NCBI GenBank assembly: GCA_029204225.1
Contig: CM055111.1
Span: forward strand, 23,374,899-23,438,898
Reading direction: 5' to 3'
DNA from: Diphasiastrum complanatum
Lineage: Eukaryota > Streptophyta > Lycopodiopsida > Lycopodiales > Lycopodiaceae
DNA: 64,000 nucleotides
Shown piece by piece: positions 1-11,717 of this stretch; positions within the stretch are counted from its first letter, which is position 1, and the number at the start of each line of letters is the position of its first letter. Under the pieces are notes generated by a model. That model was not told where the DNA came from, made no database searches, and saw nothing but the letters and a program-made list of their open reading frames with translations. Position numbers and translations under genes: made by a program.

Positions 1-779
1 AAAAATAACCAATCATCGTACAAATTAAAATTGTTACTTAAAAAAATAGTGTTATAGACAAATCTTCCAATTACATATTCTCATTTTGTGTCAGATATGA
101 ATTGTCCCTTTGATCTTGCTGGTTGGAGTGTATCACTCATCCAATCTATGGTGCATTGGTTGGGCAATGGCTCAACATCATGTGAAGGTGCATGTGAAGG
201 TGTAGCTTGACCTCTACGCCTATTGCGTTGGTGTCGATTTCTAGTCAATACCCTTCTTCTTTTTTTCTTGTTCATATAATTCCAACCACTTATCCATTAC
301 TCCTAAATTATATAGCATGAAGGTTGAAATTTTTCTCTCAAAATAGGTGTCATTTTCTTAAGAGTACCCATACCTTGAGCTTTTTCACCTTTCACCTCAT
401 TACTTTTCTCATCATGCCATAGTCGTGGAGCAGGTGGATCTATTTGAAACAAAATTTCGGTAACATAAAATAGAGATTCTTGCACTAACCATCTCTCTAA
501 CATGTTTCCTTTGGCTTGCCTTTTGATGCACAAAATATTTCAACACTTTCATGAATCTCTCCAAGAAGAACATCCACCTATAGAAAATTTTAACACATTA
601 ATTAGAACATTCTGTTATTCATTTAAAAGAATCACACTACATTTATTGAAACCACTAAAATCAAAATCATGTGTATTATACCTTGAGTGCACAATACCAA
701 CTTATTAAACCAAGTGCACAAGCAGATGCACTAGTATGTCTAGGATAGAAGTTGGAAAATCCCTCTCAAGCATACATAC
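1..779. other. AT-rich stretch, no supported gene
   Basis: No convincing coding region is seen. A short minus-strand frame at 81-275 encodes an Arg/Lys-rich peptide that I do not recognise. The stretch lies downstream of the CACTA transposase remnant on the minus strand and may be its decayed 3' part, but nothing in the sequence proves that. Confidence 0.4.
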
Positions 780-1542
780 TGCCTCCACCATATCTTCTTG
801 TTTTGTTTGCATGTCTATCTCACGAATCTCCTTATGACACATCCATCTACATCATGTTTGTTGTATAACTGGATTTTAGTACATTCATATAATTTTTTCA
901 AACTTGTATTAGAAAGAAAACACGCAATTTCATAAAATATTGATGTGAACAAAAAAAATTAAGTACTTGACAATCGATGCTAATTTACAAATGGCATCAT
1001 GAAGTTGATCAATTAGACAGCCACAAATGCACATTGGAAATATGTACTCGACCATCTTCAACCAATCATGAGATTTTAGACCATGGAGTTTTCCTTCAAC
1101 TGTGAATGATGTTCGTAGTGAATGAGCAAAACATGTTGGTGTTCTCAAATCGCAAATGATTGATTGTACATACTTATACTCTTCTTTCGTAAGAATCCAA
1201 GGGGCTCTTGGAATAGTATAGGTATTTTATTCAGTACATAATTTTGGCCAATACTCTTTTTTTGTTTTTGATTCTTTTAGCTCATGTCTGGCAAAAATAC
1301 TATCTTTGTTGCCCACCAAGTGTTTCCATATTGATTCACCCACATTTTTGAATCTGTGCATAGGATCAAGTAAGTGATTGATCAAAAGGTTATTCCAATA
1401 TGGTAAACAATGAAAGATGGATAGTCTTTTCTACCATTGATTGCCTTAGTCTCGGATTCAATCCAAAGTTTGTGCCAATCTGCCACGGACATTCTCTTTG
1501 GAGGCATTCTTGTTTATGATCTTCCTCCAAAGCCTTTTCTAA
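780..1542 (-). pseudogene. CACTA (En/Spm) TNP2-type transposase remnant
   Basis: Read on the minus strand in shifting frames, this gives stretches typical of plant CACTA transposases: HLLDPMHRFKNVGES near 1300-1360, then a PWILTKEEY segment near 1190, then HGLKSHDW at about 1070-1090, the last being the usual start of the DUF4218-type region that follows the TNP2 domain. TNP2 acts on the CACTA termini of its own element. The remnant needs several frameshifts to read and has stop codons past 930, so it cannot be functional. Its upstream (5') side is cut at 1542 by an LTR. No CACTA terminal repeats were recognised in the window. The family assignment is fairly secure; the outer limits are not. 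Confidence 0.7.
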
Positions 1543-2681
1543 CGTTGGATTTATTCCCTCTACTCTCCTTAGATCCCATTTTAATCTGCCTCCATTCATG
1601 TTGCATATTTACTAACGTTGTCGCATAGTCTGCATATTTACACGCAAATTTGCACTGACAAAGAAAAGACGAAAGAATTGCGACACTATCTTACAGAATG
1701 CCAAAGGTGCCCTAAAAGCAAAGGCACCATGTAAATCTAATCCTAAGGCTACTTGTAAGAGTGATGAACTTTTTGCATTGTCATCACCAACGATCACTTC
1801 AGCACTGACTGACATCGCACCCTTTTCACACTCACCCCATGCAGTTGCGCTAATAGACTGGACAACGACTGCAGCCACCCACGATCTCTTATAGACAGCA
1901 CATCCACTTTGTACTTTCCACATCTGCACACCTATAATATAATGTATATATAATGGATACCATTTGCATATTTAGGTTAACGAGATGAATGAGGTTAATG
2001 AGTGAATAAGTTGATGAGTTGATGAATGAGATGAAGTAGATGCCTTGCACATTGATTCTTGATTGTCAGCAATAAGGTTTTATTCATTTACAGATTGTAT
2101 AAGCTTTGTAGGGCACGCGGTTTCATCCATTATTGTCTTGTGCTCTACCGCATTATTGACATGTATACATGAAATACTTAATCTGATATAGCTCTTTGTT
2201 CTACATCTATGTTAATATTGCTATGCTTATCATTCATTTTGTCTAATCTTTCTAGTTGTTCTTTCTGGTAATAGACAACTAGCATTTGGTCTTGTCTTTT
2301 GCGAATCATTTGTGTCTAATTATCAATCGAGCACCATCTAGCTCTTCACAAATCATTTGCGATGAATAGTTTGTCTTACTATTCACGACAAACCATTCTT
2401 CTGGAGCTTCATTAATTAACTAAAGTTTGGCTATGTAATCAAGAATGACTGTGATTCTCATCACTATCGTCTTGTTCATTTTGACAGGCGTAGTCATGCT
2501 TACAGAGAGAGTCGTATAGCTCGTTCCACTGTGCACGAACATTTTCTGTTCGAGTTCGTTTCTCGTTCGTTTCTTGTTTGAGTTCGTGTCTCGTTCGTGT
2601 TCGTCTTACCTCTTTGAGCTTATTTTTTGTTTCTAACATACGACACATTTTCTCAACTCATTCATCTCCCTCTCTCCAACA
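1543..2681 (+). repeat. Solo LTR, same family as copia F LTR
   Basis: About 1139 bp beginning CGTTGGATTT and ending TCTCCAACA. It matches, in opposite orientation, the 1132-bp LTR at 42295-43426: both carry the shared ATTTAATCTGCCTCCATTCATG-like block near one end, the ATG-MQM-KVQSGC reading segment in the middle, and a TTCGTGTTCG-rich block near the other end. No internal copia sequence flanks it, so it is best explained as a solo LTR left by LTR-LTR recombination. The expected 5-bp target duplication is not evident (TCTAA left, GTAAC right). The open frame at 1612-1929 on the minus strand is LTR sequence, not a gene. Confidence 0.75.
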
Positions 2682-3222
2682 GTAACAAGAACTCCTTAGG
2701 GAGTCAAGCACAAAGCAGCATCAGATCTGAATGATTATGATCTACCACCAAGCCCTGCACATCTACCTGATTCTAAACACAAATCCAAACTTAAAAAGGA
2801 AGAATCAACAACAATCACATTCATATATCAATACCCAAACTTAATGCATGAAAATGGAGCATAGATGGAAATGCAAATAGGAGGATCTTCAATTAACAAT
2901 GCAACAACATTTCAGTACAGTACCTAGTGCTTGGAAGCTCGTGGAGGAGGACTCTATCTATACCCACGAGCTGGTGAATCCAATTCTATCATAATTTTGA
3001 TTCCACCTCTTACAAATGAGTGAATTCCATTCTATAAAAGATTTGGATTCCACCTCTTACATGATAATAGTGTGTCAAAATCTATCTTGGTTGTTTTGTG
3101 ATTTTTAATTTGTGAAGAAAAGATCACATGTGTTGAGCATGTTCCCACATGTAGAAAATAAAAAATACTTTATAATGTTCACTTTAGGGGTATCACAAAG
3201 TTTTATGTCAAGCTTCTTTGTG
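2682..3222. other. Non-coding, with a copia LTR scrap
   Basis: No gene is seen. Around 3118-3185 the sequence (CACATGTG, then CCCACATG about 20 bp later, then ACTTT) parallels the block at 10578-10625 in the copia G LTR, so at least this part is an old LTR fragment. Confidence 0.4.
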
Positions 3223-4057
3223 TAGAGTAGTGATAGGGCCAAAAATTGGCATAGTTGGCAAATTCATCAAATCCACATGTAATGCCACTATTGTCAAAAG
3301 TCATTTGTGATGCAAACTCAAGCTATGTAGGATAGTAAATAGGATCATAAACAAATCACAAACATACCACAACACTCCATAGCATTCTCAAGATCCAAAC
3401 CCTACTTATGTCCCATACCATAAGCAAGATCCAAACCTCAAGCATACTACCACAAGAAAGCACTCTACACACTAGTAGCAACACCAGAGCATAAGCAAAG
3501 CAAACAAGAGAGATCTCTCCCCTCCCAATGGTTTAAAGAATCTCCAAGAGCCTCCATAGGCTTATGGAAGGTCAAGAAACTCCTTCCATAACCTATGACT
3601 GTTTGAATGCCTTTCTTGTGGGAGTTGGGAACTCAATGGACACTTTAGAAGGGCGCCCTCCTACTAGGTCCCATTGCCCAAGTTGTGCAAGTATACTTTG
3701 GTCCTAGACCAATAAAGTAATATGGTTCAAGGTTGAGGCCCAAGGTTTAGAAAAATAGTCATCCAATGACTTTCTACAACCTCTCTAGGTTCCATACCTC
3801 CATCCAAGGCATAGACACCTACCTGTCCTTAACCAAGGACACTAGTACCTTAATCTAAGGCACCTACCCTTAATACTAAGAGTACCCTTTTATCCAAGGG
3901 TCACGTGACTCCATACCTCTGACTAAGGTATAGTCACCTATCTGTCCTTATCCAAGGGCATATACCCTTAATCCTAAGGGTACCTTGCCATTTAGCCCCC
4001 AACATTAAATGGACTATTAGGGCTCTGAAGTACTGCTAGTTACATGGGTATGTAACA
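3223..4057 (-). repeat. 3' LTR of chromodomain gypsy element (left limit approximate)
   Basis: The right end reads, on the minus strand, as TGTTACATACCC and is directly preceded by a purine tract (AGGGGGAATGAA), as expected for a polypurine tract next to a 3' LTR. The inner 200 bp (3855-4057) recurs at 12257-12453. Repeated CCTTAATCTAAGG / CCAAGGG-type words run through 3820-3990. The left boundary is placed at TGTAGAGTAGTG only by TG position and plausible length and could be wrong by 100 bp or more. Confidence 0.55.
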
Positions 4058-4870
4058 TTCATTCCCCCTAAACTTAAATTTTTCCTTGTAGGGAAAAATT
4101 TGAAAATTTTTTTTGGAGATCAGCCTCCTTTTCCCAAGTATCCTCCTCTTCTGATTTGCCTCTCCACCTGACTAAAAATTCTTGAAGCACTCTACTCCGT
4201 AGAGTCCTTTGTCGGGTATTAACAATTGCGTTGGATTCAGGTGGTCCACTCTCGGACTCATCACGAAGAGGTTCCACTAGATCTTCCACAAGGACCAGGG
4301 TCTCCCAACCTCCAACGAGGGTTTCAACTTACTAACGTGGAAAACGGGATGAATTCCAACATTAGCTGGAAGGTCTAGTTTGTATGCGACCTTGTTTATC
4401 ACTAGGATAACCTTAAAAGGACCGCAATACCTAGGCTTCAACTTTGCACACTTAATAGTTTTCAAGCCCCTAGAGTGACTAGGGACTCTCAAAAATACCC
4501 AATCATTGACCATGAATACCTCCGAGATAGATCAGCATAGTGCCTTGCCCTATCATGGGCACTTCTTATGCTATCTTTAGCCAGCTGTAACATTTCTTGC
4601 ATATTCGCAAGGAAATCAGCTGCGGCTTGCACCCGTAGGCTTTTCATGCCAGCACTAATTGGTGATCAAGGTTGAAAACCATACATAAACATGAAAGGGT
4701 TGAATCCGGTCGTTGAATGTTTTGCATTGTTATATGCAAATTCCACTAGTGGAAGGTACTGTTCCCAATCAGATTGTCGATGGCCCACATATGCTTGAAG
4801 CATATCCTCCATCGTCTGATTGGTCCTTTCCGTTTGACCGTCTGATTTTGGATGGACCGATGACGGGTGT
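4058..4870 (-). pseudogene. Ty3/gypsy (chromovirus) integrase C-terminal part with chromodomain
   Basis: The minus strand reads GQTERTN at 4835-4855, then the integrase tail VEFAYNNAKHSTTGFNPFMF at about 4690-4750, the SH3-like core HSRGLKTIK / GPFKVI / VFHVSKLKPS at 4277-4513, and at 4074-4289 a chromodomain-like end (VLQEFLVRWRGKSEEEDTWE). Chromodomain-tipped integrases are a known feature of plant chromoviruses, where the tail guides insertion to modified chromatin. A stop codon and a frame change separate the pieces, and the element is cut at about 4870, losing the catalytic core, RT, protease and gag. It belongs with the fragment at 54800-55228, which shares the same tail wording. Confidence 0.85.
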
Positions 4871-5820
4871 GACTAGTGTGACGCTTAACCAAGGCGGTGT
4901 ATTTCAACCGCGGATGGTGGACGGCCCGCTCTGGTGTTTCACAGTGGTTGGGTTTAGTTGATACGTTTCATAATTGACAAAACCTGAAAAACCGTTTCAC
5001 AACTTGATGATTCCGCATGGTAGTTTAACTAACAAACCTAACTCAGCAAACCGTAAAACACATTCTAAATTTGTACAACTCTTGGCTACAATTTTTGTGT
5101 TTTCACTAAACAAGTCAAAGAATAGTAAACAATCATCGTCTACTTTCTCACATCGCATTTGTTCATGAAGTGCTAAGCTTCTAAACTGAATTCTAAGTTG
5201 TGTTTGTATGCTTCACTACCAAACTGTAACTGATTTGTTTGAACGCAACTACAAAATTCAAGTCTTAACTACTCCATGGAAGATGTCATAACATTGTAGA
5301 TGAGGAAAATAATGACGGTGTTCAACCTTCAAGGTGATATGTTCACCCTTCCGCAACTCTAACACACTTGTAAAAATCACATTCAAATCACGAGTGGTTA
5401 AAGCTATACTATCACATTTGAGAATAGACGATTTACGAAAAATAGTTTCAAAATTGATTGGGACGAATGGCAACAAAAAAACTCAAGTCAAGTAACATCT
5501 TACAATAAACCCACAACTTTTACCATCAATGCAAATAGATCTAAAAATCATCTCATACCTCAATGTGCAGTTTAGGTAGCCATTGCATGTGAAACCCTAC
5601 TCATGAAACTTGTAGCAAAAATCAGAGCCAGGCATATTAATGTAGTTTTCTCCACTTTTTGTGTGTCCGATCGAATTGGTGTGAAAAGAGAAAATGAAGA
5701 AAAATAAAGTTTCTAGAATATGAACGGTGAGATTGAAATGTTAACGGTTCAGTTAAGAGAAAACTGAACTGAAAGTCTGTAAAAAAAAAAACAGGCCAGA
5801 AAAATACAATGGCTAAAAAA
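4871..5820. other. Non-coding, unidentified
   Basis: A sharp junction at about 4870 ends the gypsy homology. Beyond it the sequence is AT-rich with short frames only (4713-4961 is antisense to integrase). No family is recognised. Confidence 0.35.
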
Positions 5821-6548
5821 AATCAGTAACCCATCACTCACACCAAGCCCTCAAGCAATCCATCCCACTCATTCAAGATATAAGCCTACTAGTATGACAA
5901 TGGACTACAACCAACCAACCAACCCTCACCATGAAATCACTCTCACCCATCAATCTTCTCAACAAAAGCAAGCAAACATCCTCTCCAAGTAATTTGAAGC
6001 ACTCAACTATGAACTCACACTAGTAATGAGGTCCAAGCAATCAACACAAACAACCACAATCTCTCAACTCCTCAATATGAGCAAGCAAGCATAGTAAGTA
6101 ATATCACTCCCGACCCCCAAGACAACTACAACTCTCAACTCTCAAACATACCCTCTCCCTCACAAAAGTACTAACATTTAAAAGTACTAACTCTTCACAT
6201 CATCTCATGATTATCCAACTATCATTGAGCTATTTCAAGCAACTCACAATCCTTCTAACCAACCCACCAACATTGAACTCATCTCAAGCAATCAATCAAG
6301 CCAAAGTTTAGAATACACCTTACTAACTATGGAGTTAACAACACACAAGCAACAAACAGGCATGAGGGCACAAAGCAACCATTAACCTCCCACAAACTAC
6401 TAACCCACATTGCAAGTGACTAACATTGAACAACTAACATTCACAACAATTAGCCACAAAATGGAATTAACTTCAAAGCACACTCAAACAAACAAGCAAC
6501 TCCCAAAAGTGCCAACTCCTAAAAGTACTAACATACAAATACTAACAT
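5821..6548. other. G-depleted, A/C-rich stretch
   Basis: About 700 bp in which the plus strand is visibly dominated by A, C and T with few G, and words such as AACTAACA, CAAGCAA and AACCAACC recur irregularly. There is no open frame and no clear tandem period. It is a low-complexity, strand-asymmetric block between the gypsy remnant and the copia H region. Confidence 0.5.
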
Positions 6549-7254
6549 GTGGAATACAAGGAGTTGGCTCATTCTTATAGGAGAATCCAATGCATTCCCT
6601 TCACAATGCCATCTTGCCATTCTTCATGCCCTTCAAGCCCTCTTTGCCATTTGTCCCCAACCCATTTGATAGTACAGCTAGTGGCCTCCATAAGAGAGTG
6701 GGGGAGTGGTGCATTCAAGGCTCTCTTCCAAAACTAGCCAAGATGCCATTTTTGTCAAAGGCTAGGGAGGCCATTCAAGTTTCCCCTTTTGTATACCCTA
6801 GAAGCCCAAAATGTCAATGGCTAGTGTGTGAATATGCGGCCTTCGTTTTTCTTTGGGTACCTGTGCTTTTGGCCTTTCTTCGATTTTTCAAGGGTCGTGC
6901 GCCTACTGCTCATTCGTCTGGGTTTTTGGTCTGTTGGGTAACCACTTGGCCCACACATTTCGTTAATTGCCTGTAAATTGACCAAACTTTACCGTTAGGA
7001 TTTTTGTGACTCTTTGACATTGAATCCATATTTCTCGGTCCTGTTTTTACCCGAAACTTTTCTTTCTCGATTTTTTCTTCTGTGCTTGACTTTTTCGGCA
7101 TTCATGACTAGGGCTCCCACGACAACACGGTTTCCCTGAGGGGCAGACTGGGACCTATACCTAAGGCAAATTTGTGCCGATTTTTTTTCTAATAACTAGG
7201 CTTTACATGCCGATTTTTTCAATTATCGCGAACTTAAACTTCAATATTAGCCCG
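6549..7254. other. Unidentified, one unrecognised open frame
   Basis: A 128-codon plus-strand frame (6590-6976) and a 63-codon minus frame (6910-7101) are open but show no domain, motif or compositional sign of a real protein. I see no basis to call a gene. CCGATTTT repeats occur near 7175-7260. Confidence 0.3.
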
Positions 7255-7282
7255 ATTTTCTGTGCGGAGATATCGGCTAACA

Positions 7283-7727
7283 GTAAGCAGGATCCACAGA
7301 TATCTAAGTAGTCTGCTAGTAAGTGAGACATTGTTTGTGGGAGAACATTGTCTCTTGTGCCAATGCGCTGTGTGGGTCTGTCACACAGTGCTTAAACCAA
7401 GAGGATCAATAGATGATGTTGTAGCCATTTTGCACATATCATTCTAAATTGTCTGATCTCGAATGAATTATTGTCTGCTATTGTTCGTGTATCTCATTCA
7501 CTTGTTTTATATATTCCGCACATTGGTTCAATCTTGTTGAATGTTGAATTAATTTATAACGTAGGTCAGCAGTGTCTATCTACATTCTGGAGGATTGTAG
7601 GAATGATATAGCAGACATTGACCAACAATCATATCCGAACTCCATATGAATTTATCGTGCAGTGTTCGCATCAGTTGATCGCATTTCATGAGTATAGAAA
7701 GCGATTCTCAACAGCGGTATCAGAGCT
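7283..7727 (+). repeat. Copia LTR 3' part plus primer site (copia B LTR family)
   Basis: It parallels 8930-9300 base for base over long runs (AAGCAGGATCCACAG, ATTCCGCACATTGGTTCAATC, ATTGTAGGAATGATA) and, reversed, 33760-34150. It ends with GGTATCAGAGCT at 7716-7727, the usual primer site complementary to initiator tRNA-Met, so the LTR end and the start of a leader are retained. The rest of that element is gone; the sequence passes directly into copia H gag. Confidence 0.7.
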
Positions 7728-7744
7728 CGATTTTCATCAGTGAT

Positions 7745-8547
7745 TTCAGAGCTTAATTTCACATTCTTTAACACTTCTTTCCCATAAGAGATGTTGGCTT
7801 GCTTGAATTGATTCGTCTTCTTGAAGCAATTGGTGGCATAGTGGCCTTTCTTGCCACAAAAGAAGCACTTAACATCTTTTTTCATCTTCTTTGAAGTAGA
7901 ATATTGAGAGGAATCATCATCCTCTTCATCTTGGTCTTTTGCTTTGTCCTTAGAGAAGTGTTGGTGTTGTTTTTTGCTCCTCTCTTTGTGTTTGGCAAAT
8001 AAAACTGTCTTCACCATTATGATTGAGTGAAAATTTGTCCATCCTTAATAGCTTATTTTCTTTGCCTTGATTCTTCAGCCATTAGCACTTCTTGCAAAGT
8101 CTCCGAAGTAGGTAGCTCCTCCTTGATGGCATAGGATTGGACAAGATTCTCATACTCATCTCTCAAGCCATTAAGTATGACTTTGACTAGCTCACTTTGA
8201 TTTATAGATCCTCCAATGCAAGCAAGTTCCCTATGAGTATCTTTTACTCTCAGCACATAATTAGTGGCACTCTCATCACTCTTTTGAGGACTTTGAAAGA
8301 TTTGATTTCTAAGATTGAGGAGCCTAGAGGTATTTTTGGCTTCATAAATAGCTTTGAGAGTATCCCAAGCTTGCTTGGCTAAGTTGCAATCACCAACCTC
8401 CCTCAAAATCTCATTAGAGACATTTATCTTGATAAAGTGGAGAGCCATCCTAGCTCTCTTCTTGTGCTTTTGTACTTCTTGAAGGACTTGAGGCTCCTCT
8501 TCAATCCCAAGTAAAATGTCCATCATGTCTTGGATGAAAAAACAAAG
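7745..8547 (-). pseudogene. Copia H gag, main part with zinc knuckle
   Basis: The minus strand encodes a copia-type gag. 8053-8547 carries the conserved block (MALHFIKINVSNEILREVGD, AWDTLKAIYE, ESATNYVLRVK), and 7745-8017 carries a CCHC knuckle CFFCGKKGHYATNC preceded by a Lys/Asp/Glu-rich linker. Gag forms the virus-like particle and the knuckle binds element RNA. The two pieces are in different frames, and the first is fused at 8547 to LTR sequence, so the N-terminal residues of the frame running to 8628 are not gag. The N-terminus of the true gag continues beyond the inserted LTR at 9346-9442. Homology stops near 7745, where another LTR begins; protease, integrase and RT are absent. Confidence 0.85.
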
Positions 8548-9345
8548 TGTTTCTATTACCGAAGCTCTGCTAGCTCTCGACTCCCAACTGGACGAAGACC
8601 TCGAAGACGAACTGTTAGCGACACCCAAAGGAGAAGGTCAAACGACGCGAAATGAAAATGTTTGTGACACGTCATGCACCAAAGGACCAAGAAGATCAAA
8701 GAAGTACCGTGAAGTACAATCTCCTTATATGATATGGTGACATCAGCAGAAGAGCGTTAGGACGTGCCTAATTCATTGCTCTTGTAATCTGTGATTAGTT
8801 ATAGATTGTTTAATCCATCTAATCAAGATATTACTCTGAATATATACAGTTGCCAGATGCACTAATATACACAGACACAGATAAGAAAAATACAGAGTAG
8901 AGAAGTCCACCAGTGAGCGAGACAATTTTGTAAGCAGGATCCACAGTGATCCAAGAAGTCCGCTAGTAAGCGAGACACTGCTCATGGGAGAACACCGCTT
9001 CTCTCACGCCAATGCATTGCGTGGGTTGGTCGCATAGTGCTTGAAACCAAGAGGATTAATAGATTATGTTGTAGCTGTTATGCACATATCATTCTAAATT
9101 TTGTCTGACCTTGATTGAATTACTGTATGTTATTATTCGTATATCTCATTCATTTTTTTTTAATCCATTCCGCACATTGGTTCAATCTTATTGAATGCTG
9201 AATTAATTCAAACGTAGGTCAGTAGTGTCTGTCTACATTCTAGAGGATTGTAGGAATGATACAGCAGGTAGTGACCAACAATCATATCCGAACTCCATCT
9301 GAATTGATTTCGTTCGTGATTTTTTTCGCTTCACATGTCGAGTTC
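8548..9345 (+). repeat. Solo or partial LTR inserted in copia H gag (copia B LTR family)
   Basis: It starts TGTTTCTATTACCG and is homologous, in reverse, to the copia B 5' LTR (33438-34475): shared words include GTACCGTGAAGTACA-like, GACATCA, AAGCAGGATCCACAGTGATCC, ATTCCGCACATTGGTTCAATC and ACCAACAATCATATCCGAAC. The homology ends shortly after GCTTCACATG near 9340, so the U5 end looks truncated. It sits between two halves of one gag gene, which shows it arrived after copia H. No 5-bp target duplication was found. Confidence 0.7.
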
Positions 9346-9442
9346 TTTCATTGGAGTATCAAGGTAGACTCCATTCTAACCTTCCAAAATAATAGTTGGA
9401 GGTAGATAGTCTTTCACTAGATTCCAATAGGTAGGAACTCAT
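9346..9442 (-). pseudogene. Copia H gag, N-terminal part
   Basis: The minus strand from an ATG at 9442 reads MSSYLLESSERLSTSNYYFG, the normal start of this gag family (compare copia A: MASINAYLLDTNERLNKTNY). It continues for about 30 codons to a stop next to the inserted LTR and is then picked up at 8547. The position next to a leader, primer site and LTR (9443-10550) supports this as the true gag start. Confidence 0.8.
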
Positions 9443-10100
9443 AGATGCTTCTCTCTCACCTTGCAACAAAGTGAGATATAGACCTCACTAGCTTTTCCAA
9501 TCTCTCTTAAGATAGATCACTCTCACCTCAATTGATGAAGTATGGGCTAAGTTTGGGTCAAGCTACCTTTGGGATGTGGGAAACACTCCAAGAATCCACA
9601 AATCACTCATATACAATCCAATTCTATGACAGAATGTGGCTATGGGCTCAAATTGATACCTAGATCTCAAGAGTGTGATTGGCAAGCCTAGAAGTGAGAT
9701 GTCTGATCAAACAAGCATCATAGAGAAATAAAAGTGTCCAACCAGGTTGGGTGCCCTACCCACTTTGATTCAATTGACTATAACTTTTGATTGGGAGATC
9801 CAACCACTATGAAGTCAATTGCTACACATACTAGCTCAAGTAGCTTTCAAACTAGCTATCAAGCACCAAATTTGGATCACACATGGAAGAGAACCACCAA
9901 CTTGAATTGGGTTGTCCTTCACACATTTCTAAGAAGGTAAATTTGTACAATATCAAAAATGATTCAATCCTTATGATTATGAACCATTTTGGTCTTATTT
10001 TTCTTGAGATAGCTTGGGAGATACAAATTAGTCTCTCTAGATCTTGATTTTCAAGAAATTTTTGGAACTTTGGATGAAACAAGCATCAAGAGCTTAGATG
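9443..10100 (-). other. Copia H 5' leader
   Basis: Untranslated leader between the primer site at 10101-10113 and the gag ATG at 9442. No open frame of note on the minus strand; the frame at 9852-10082 is chance. Confidence 0.6.
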
Positions 10101-10113
10101 GGCTCTGATACCA
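10101..10113 (-). promoter_or_regulatory. Copia H primer-binding site
   Basis: The minus strand reads TGGTATCAGAGCC, complementary to the 3' end of plant initiator tRNA-Met, two bases inside the 5' LTR. It primes minus-strand cDNA synthesis and fixes the element's orientation. Confidence 0.85.
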
Positions 10114-10115
10114 CA

Positions 10116-10550
10116 TGAAAATTTCACACGTGTGGGAATGCCATGAAGTGTGTGAATGATTTCCTAAGCAAGCTTATGCACTTGTTGATGGATACTAGAT
10201 TTAATTCCAAGATCTAGATAGAACAAAACTAATGCATAGAGGCAAAGATAGATGCATATCTTGACAACCAATGTACATACACTTGAAAGAAAATGATCCT
10301 TAAAAAACTAAGTAAAATTAAGCTCCTCTCCTTGGGTAGAGAGAGAATAGAGCTAATTTAGATTTGGGTAGAGAGAGAATATAAAACATGCAAATCTCAC
10401 AATACGCAATATTTGACTCAAAACTCAACTTAAATTATGATTCCAAAGAGGAGTACATATAAAACTCGTGGAGAATCCTCCTTGCATGCTATTGGTGTTG
10501 AAATCGTCACTTCTCACTTGACATTGGTTATTGTAAATGTTGATCAAACA
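10116..10550 (-). repeat. Copia H 5' LTR
   Basis: About 435 bp reading, on the minus strand, TGTTTGATCAACA to AATTTTCA. It carries the palindrome CACACGTGTG at 10125-10134, in the part of the LTR nearest the primer site. The partner 3' LTR is not present in the window. Confidence 0.7.
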
Positions 10551-10574
10551 TTAGAATAATGTTGATGATCTGAT

Positions 10575-11300
10575 TTCACATGTGTGGAGCCTGTTTCCAC
10601 GTGTGAAAGGATGTACTTTTCATACTTGTATATATCTAAATTGATTTTGTATCAATCTAGTTAGTGTGAACATGATATGACTAGTTTTTTAGTCAAGTTG
10701 ACTAGTCACCTAGAATTAGCTTTTCCTTGCATGTGCATGAGTAAATGCTCCCACATGGCAAGTGGATGTTCACACGTGTGTATAGAGTACTAGAAGATAA
10801 GAGTTGACCATTTTCCTTGGATCCTATATTGTAGGGAATATTCCTACATTCTAGGAGACTAGCTTTTTGGATTTTAGCCATATTCTAGAAGGTCAACTTT
10901 TGGATAAGGATCAAGGATGGATCAAATGGATAGATCTTAGTGATGTGGCACTCTTCACACATGTGAAGACCTGCTGGATTGTATGAGACTTTTGCATTCT
11001 ACGCTTTTGTGAGATTTCTAGTCATTTGTCTTGTGATTTCTATGAGTGAATGCTATCTAGGACTATTGTACTTGTTGTTTCAGGTGCAGGCCATACTGTG
11101 GACAGTACTCCACATGTGTGAGGCCGCTTTCACTAATTTATGATGTGTTGATCCATTGCTCTTGCTTAAATCCATGTGTAGTGAATCTAGATCAAGGTCT
11201 AATGTGTAGAACTTGATAGATCCATTGATTAAGCAACCAATAACTCTCTATGATTGTTAAGTACAATCATTATTGTCCTAAAATTTGTAAGATTTTATCA
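10575..11300 (+). repeat. Copia G 5' LTR (left end approximate)
   Basis: The end is fixed by the CA at 11299-11300 followed at once by TGGTATCAGAGCT (11301-11313), an initiator tRNA-Met primer site. A TATA-like TGTATATATC lies near 10627. CACACGTGTG occurs at 10771-10780, with looser versions (CACATGTGTG) near 10580 and 11102. The start is uncertain; the same initial block (GAGCCTGTTTCCACGTGTGAAA) is seen at 53508-53530. Confidence 0.6.
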
Positions 11301-11717
11301 TGGTATCAGAGCTAAGTAAGAGAGTGATCATTGAATCATAAATCTTGTAAAGATCATTGGCAAAATTTGTTTTTGACCAATACTAGTGAGGGCGAGTTCA
11401 TCTAGAGTGATAGCTTGAATTCATTTGGATCAAAACAACTTGGAGGCTGTGCTTTTCACACGTGTGAAACCGTATAGCAACTTTCATTTCAAGTTACTTT
11501 GTGTTTGTTGGTCCCAAAATCACAATACTAGTTCATTTTTTGTGCTTTTTGAAGCATAGTATTGATCTAGATTCGATCTAGCTAATGCCTATGACCAAAT
11601 AGAGTTTTGGATCATTAAAGCATTTCTTTTAGAGTCTAAGATCAGATCTTAGAGGCTGATTTGTTCAGATCCTTAGTGAAGTGAAATCTCTAAGAAAAGT
11701 GTAAAGCGATTTTTTTT
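11301..11717 (+). other. Copia G primer site and leader
   Basis: The primer site TGGTATCAGAGCT is followed by an untranslated stretch holding CACACGTGTG at 11457-11466. The leader joins directly to reverse transcriptase, so gag, protease and integrase have been deleted. Confidence 0.65.

Noticed and set aside
6590-6976. 128-codon frame as a possible small membrane protein
   Set aside because: No motif, no homologous feeling, and the surrounding DNA is low complexity; open by chance.
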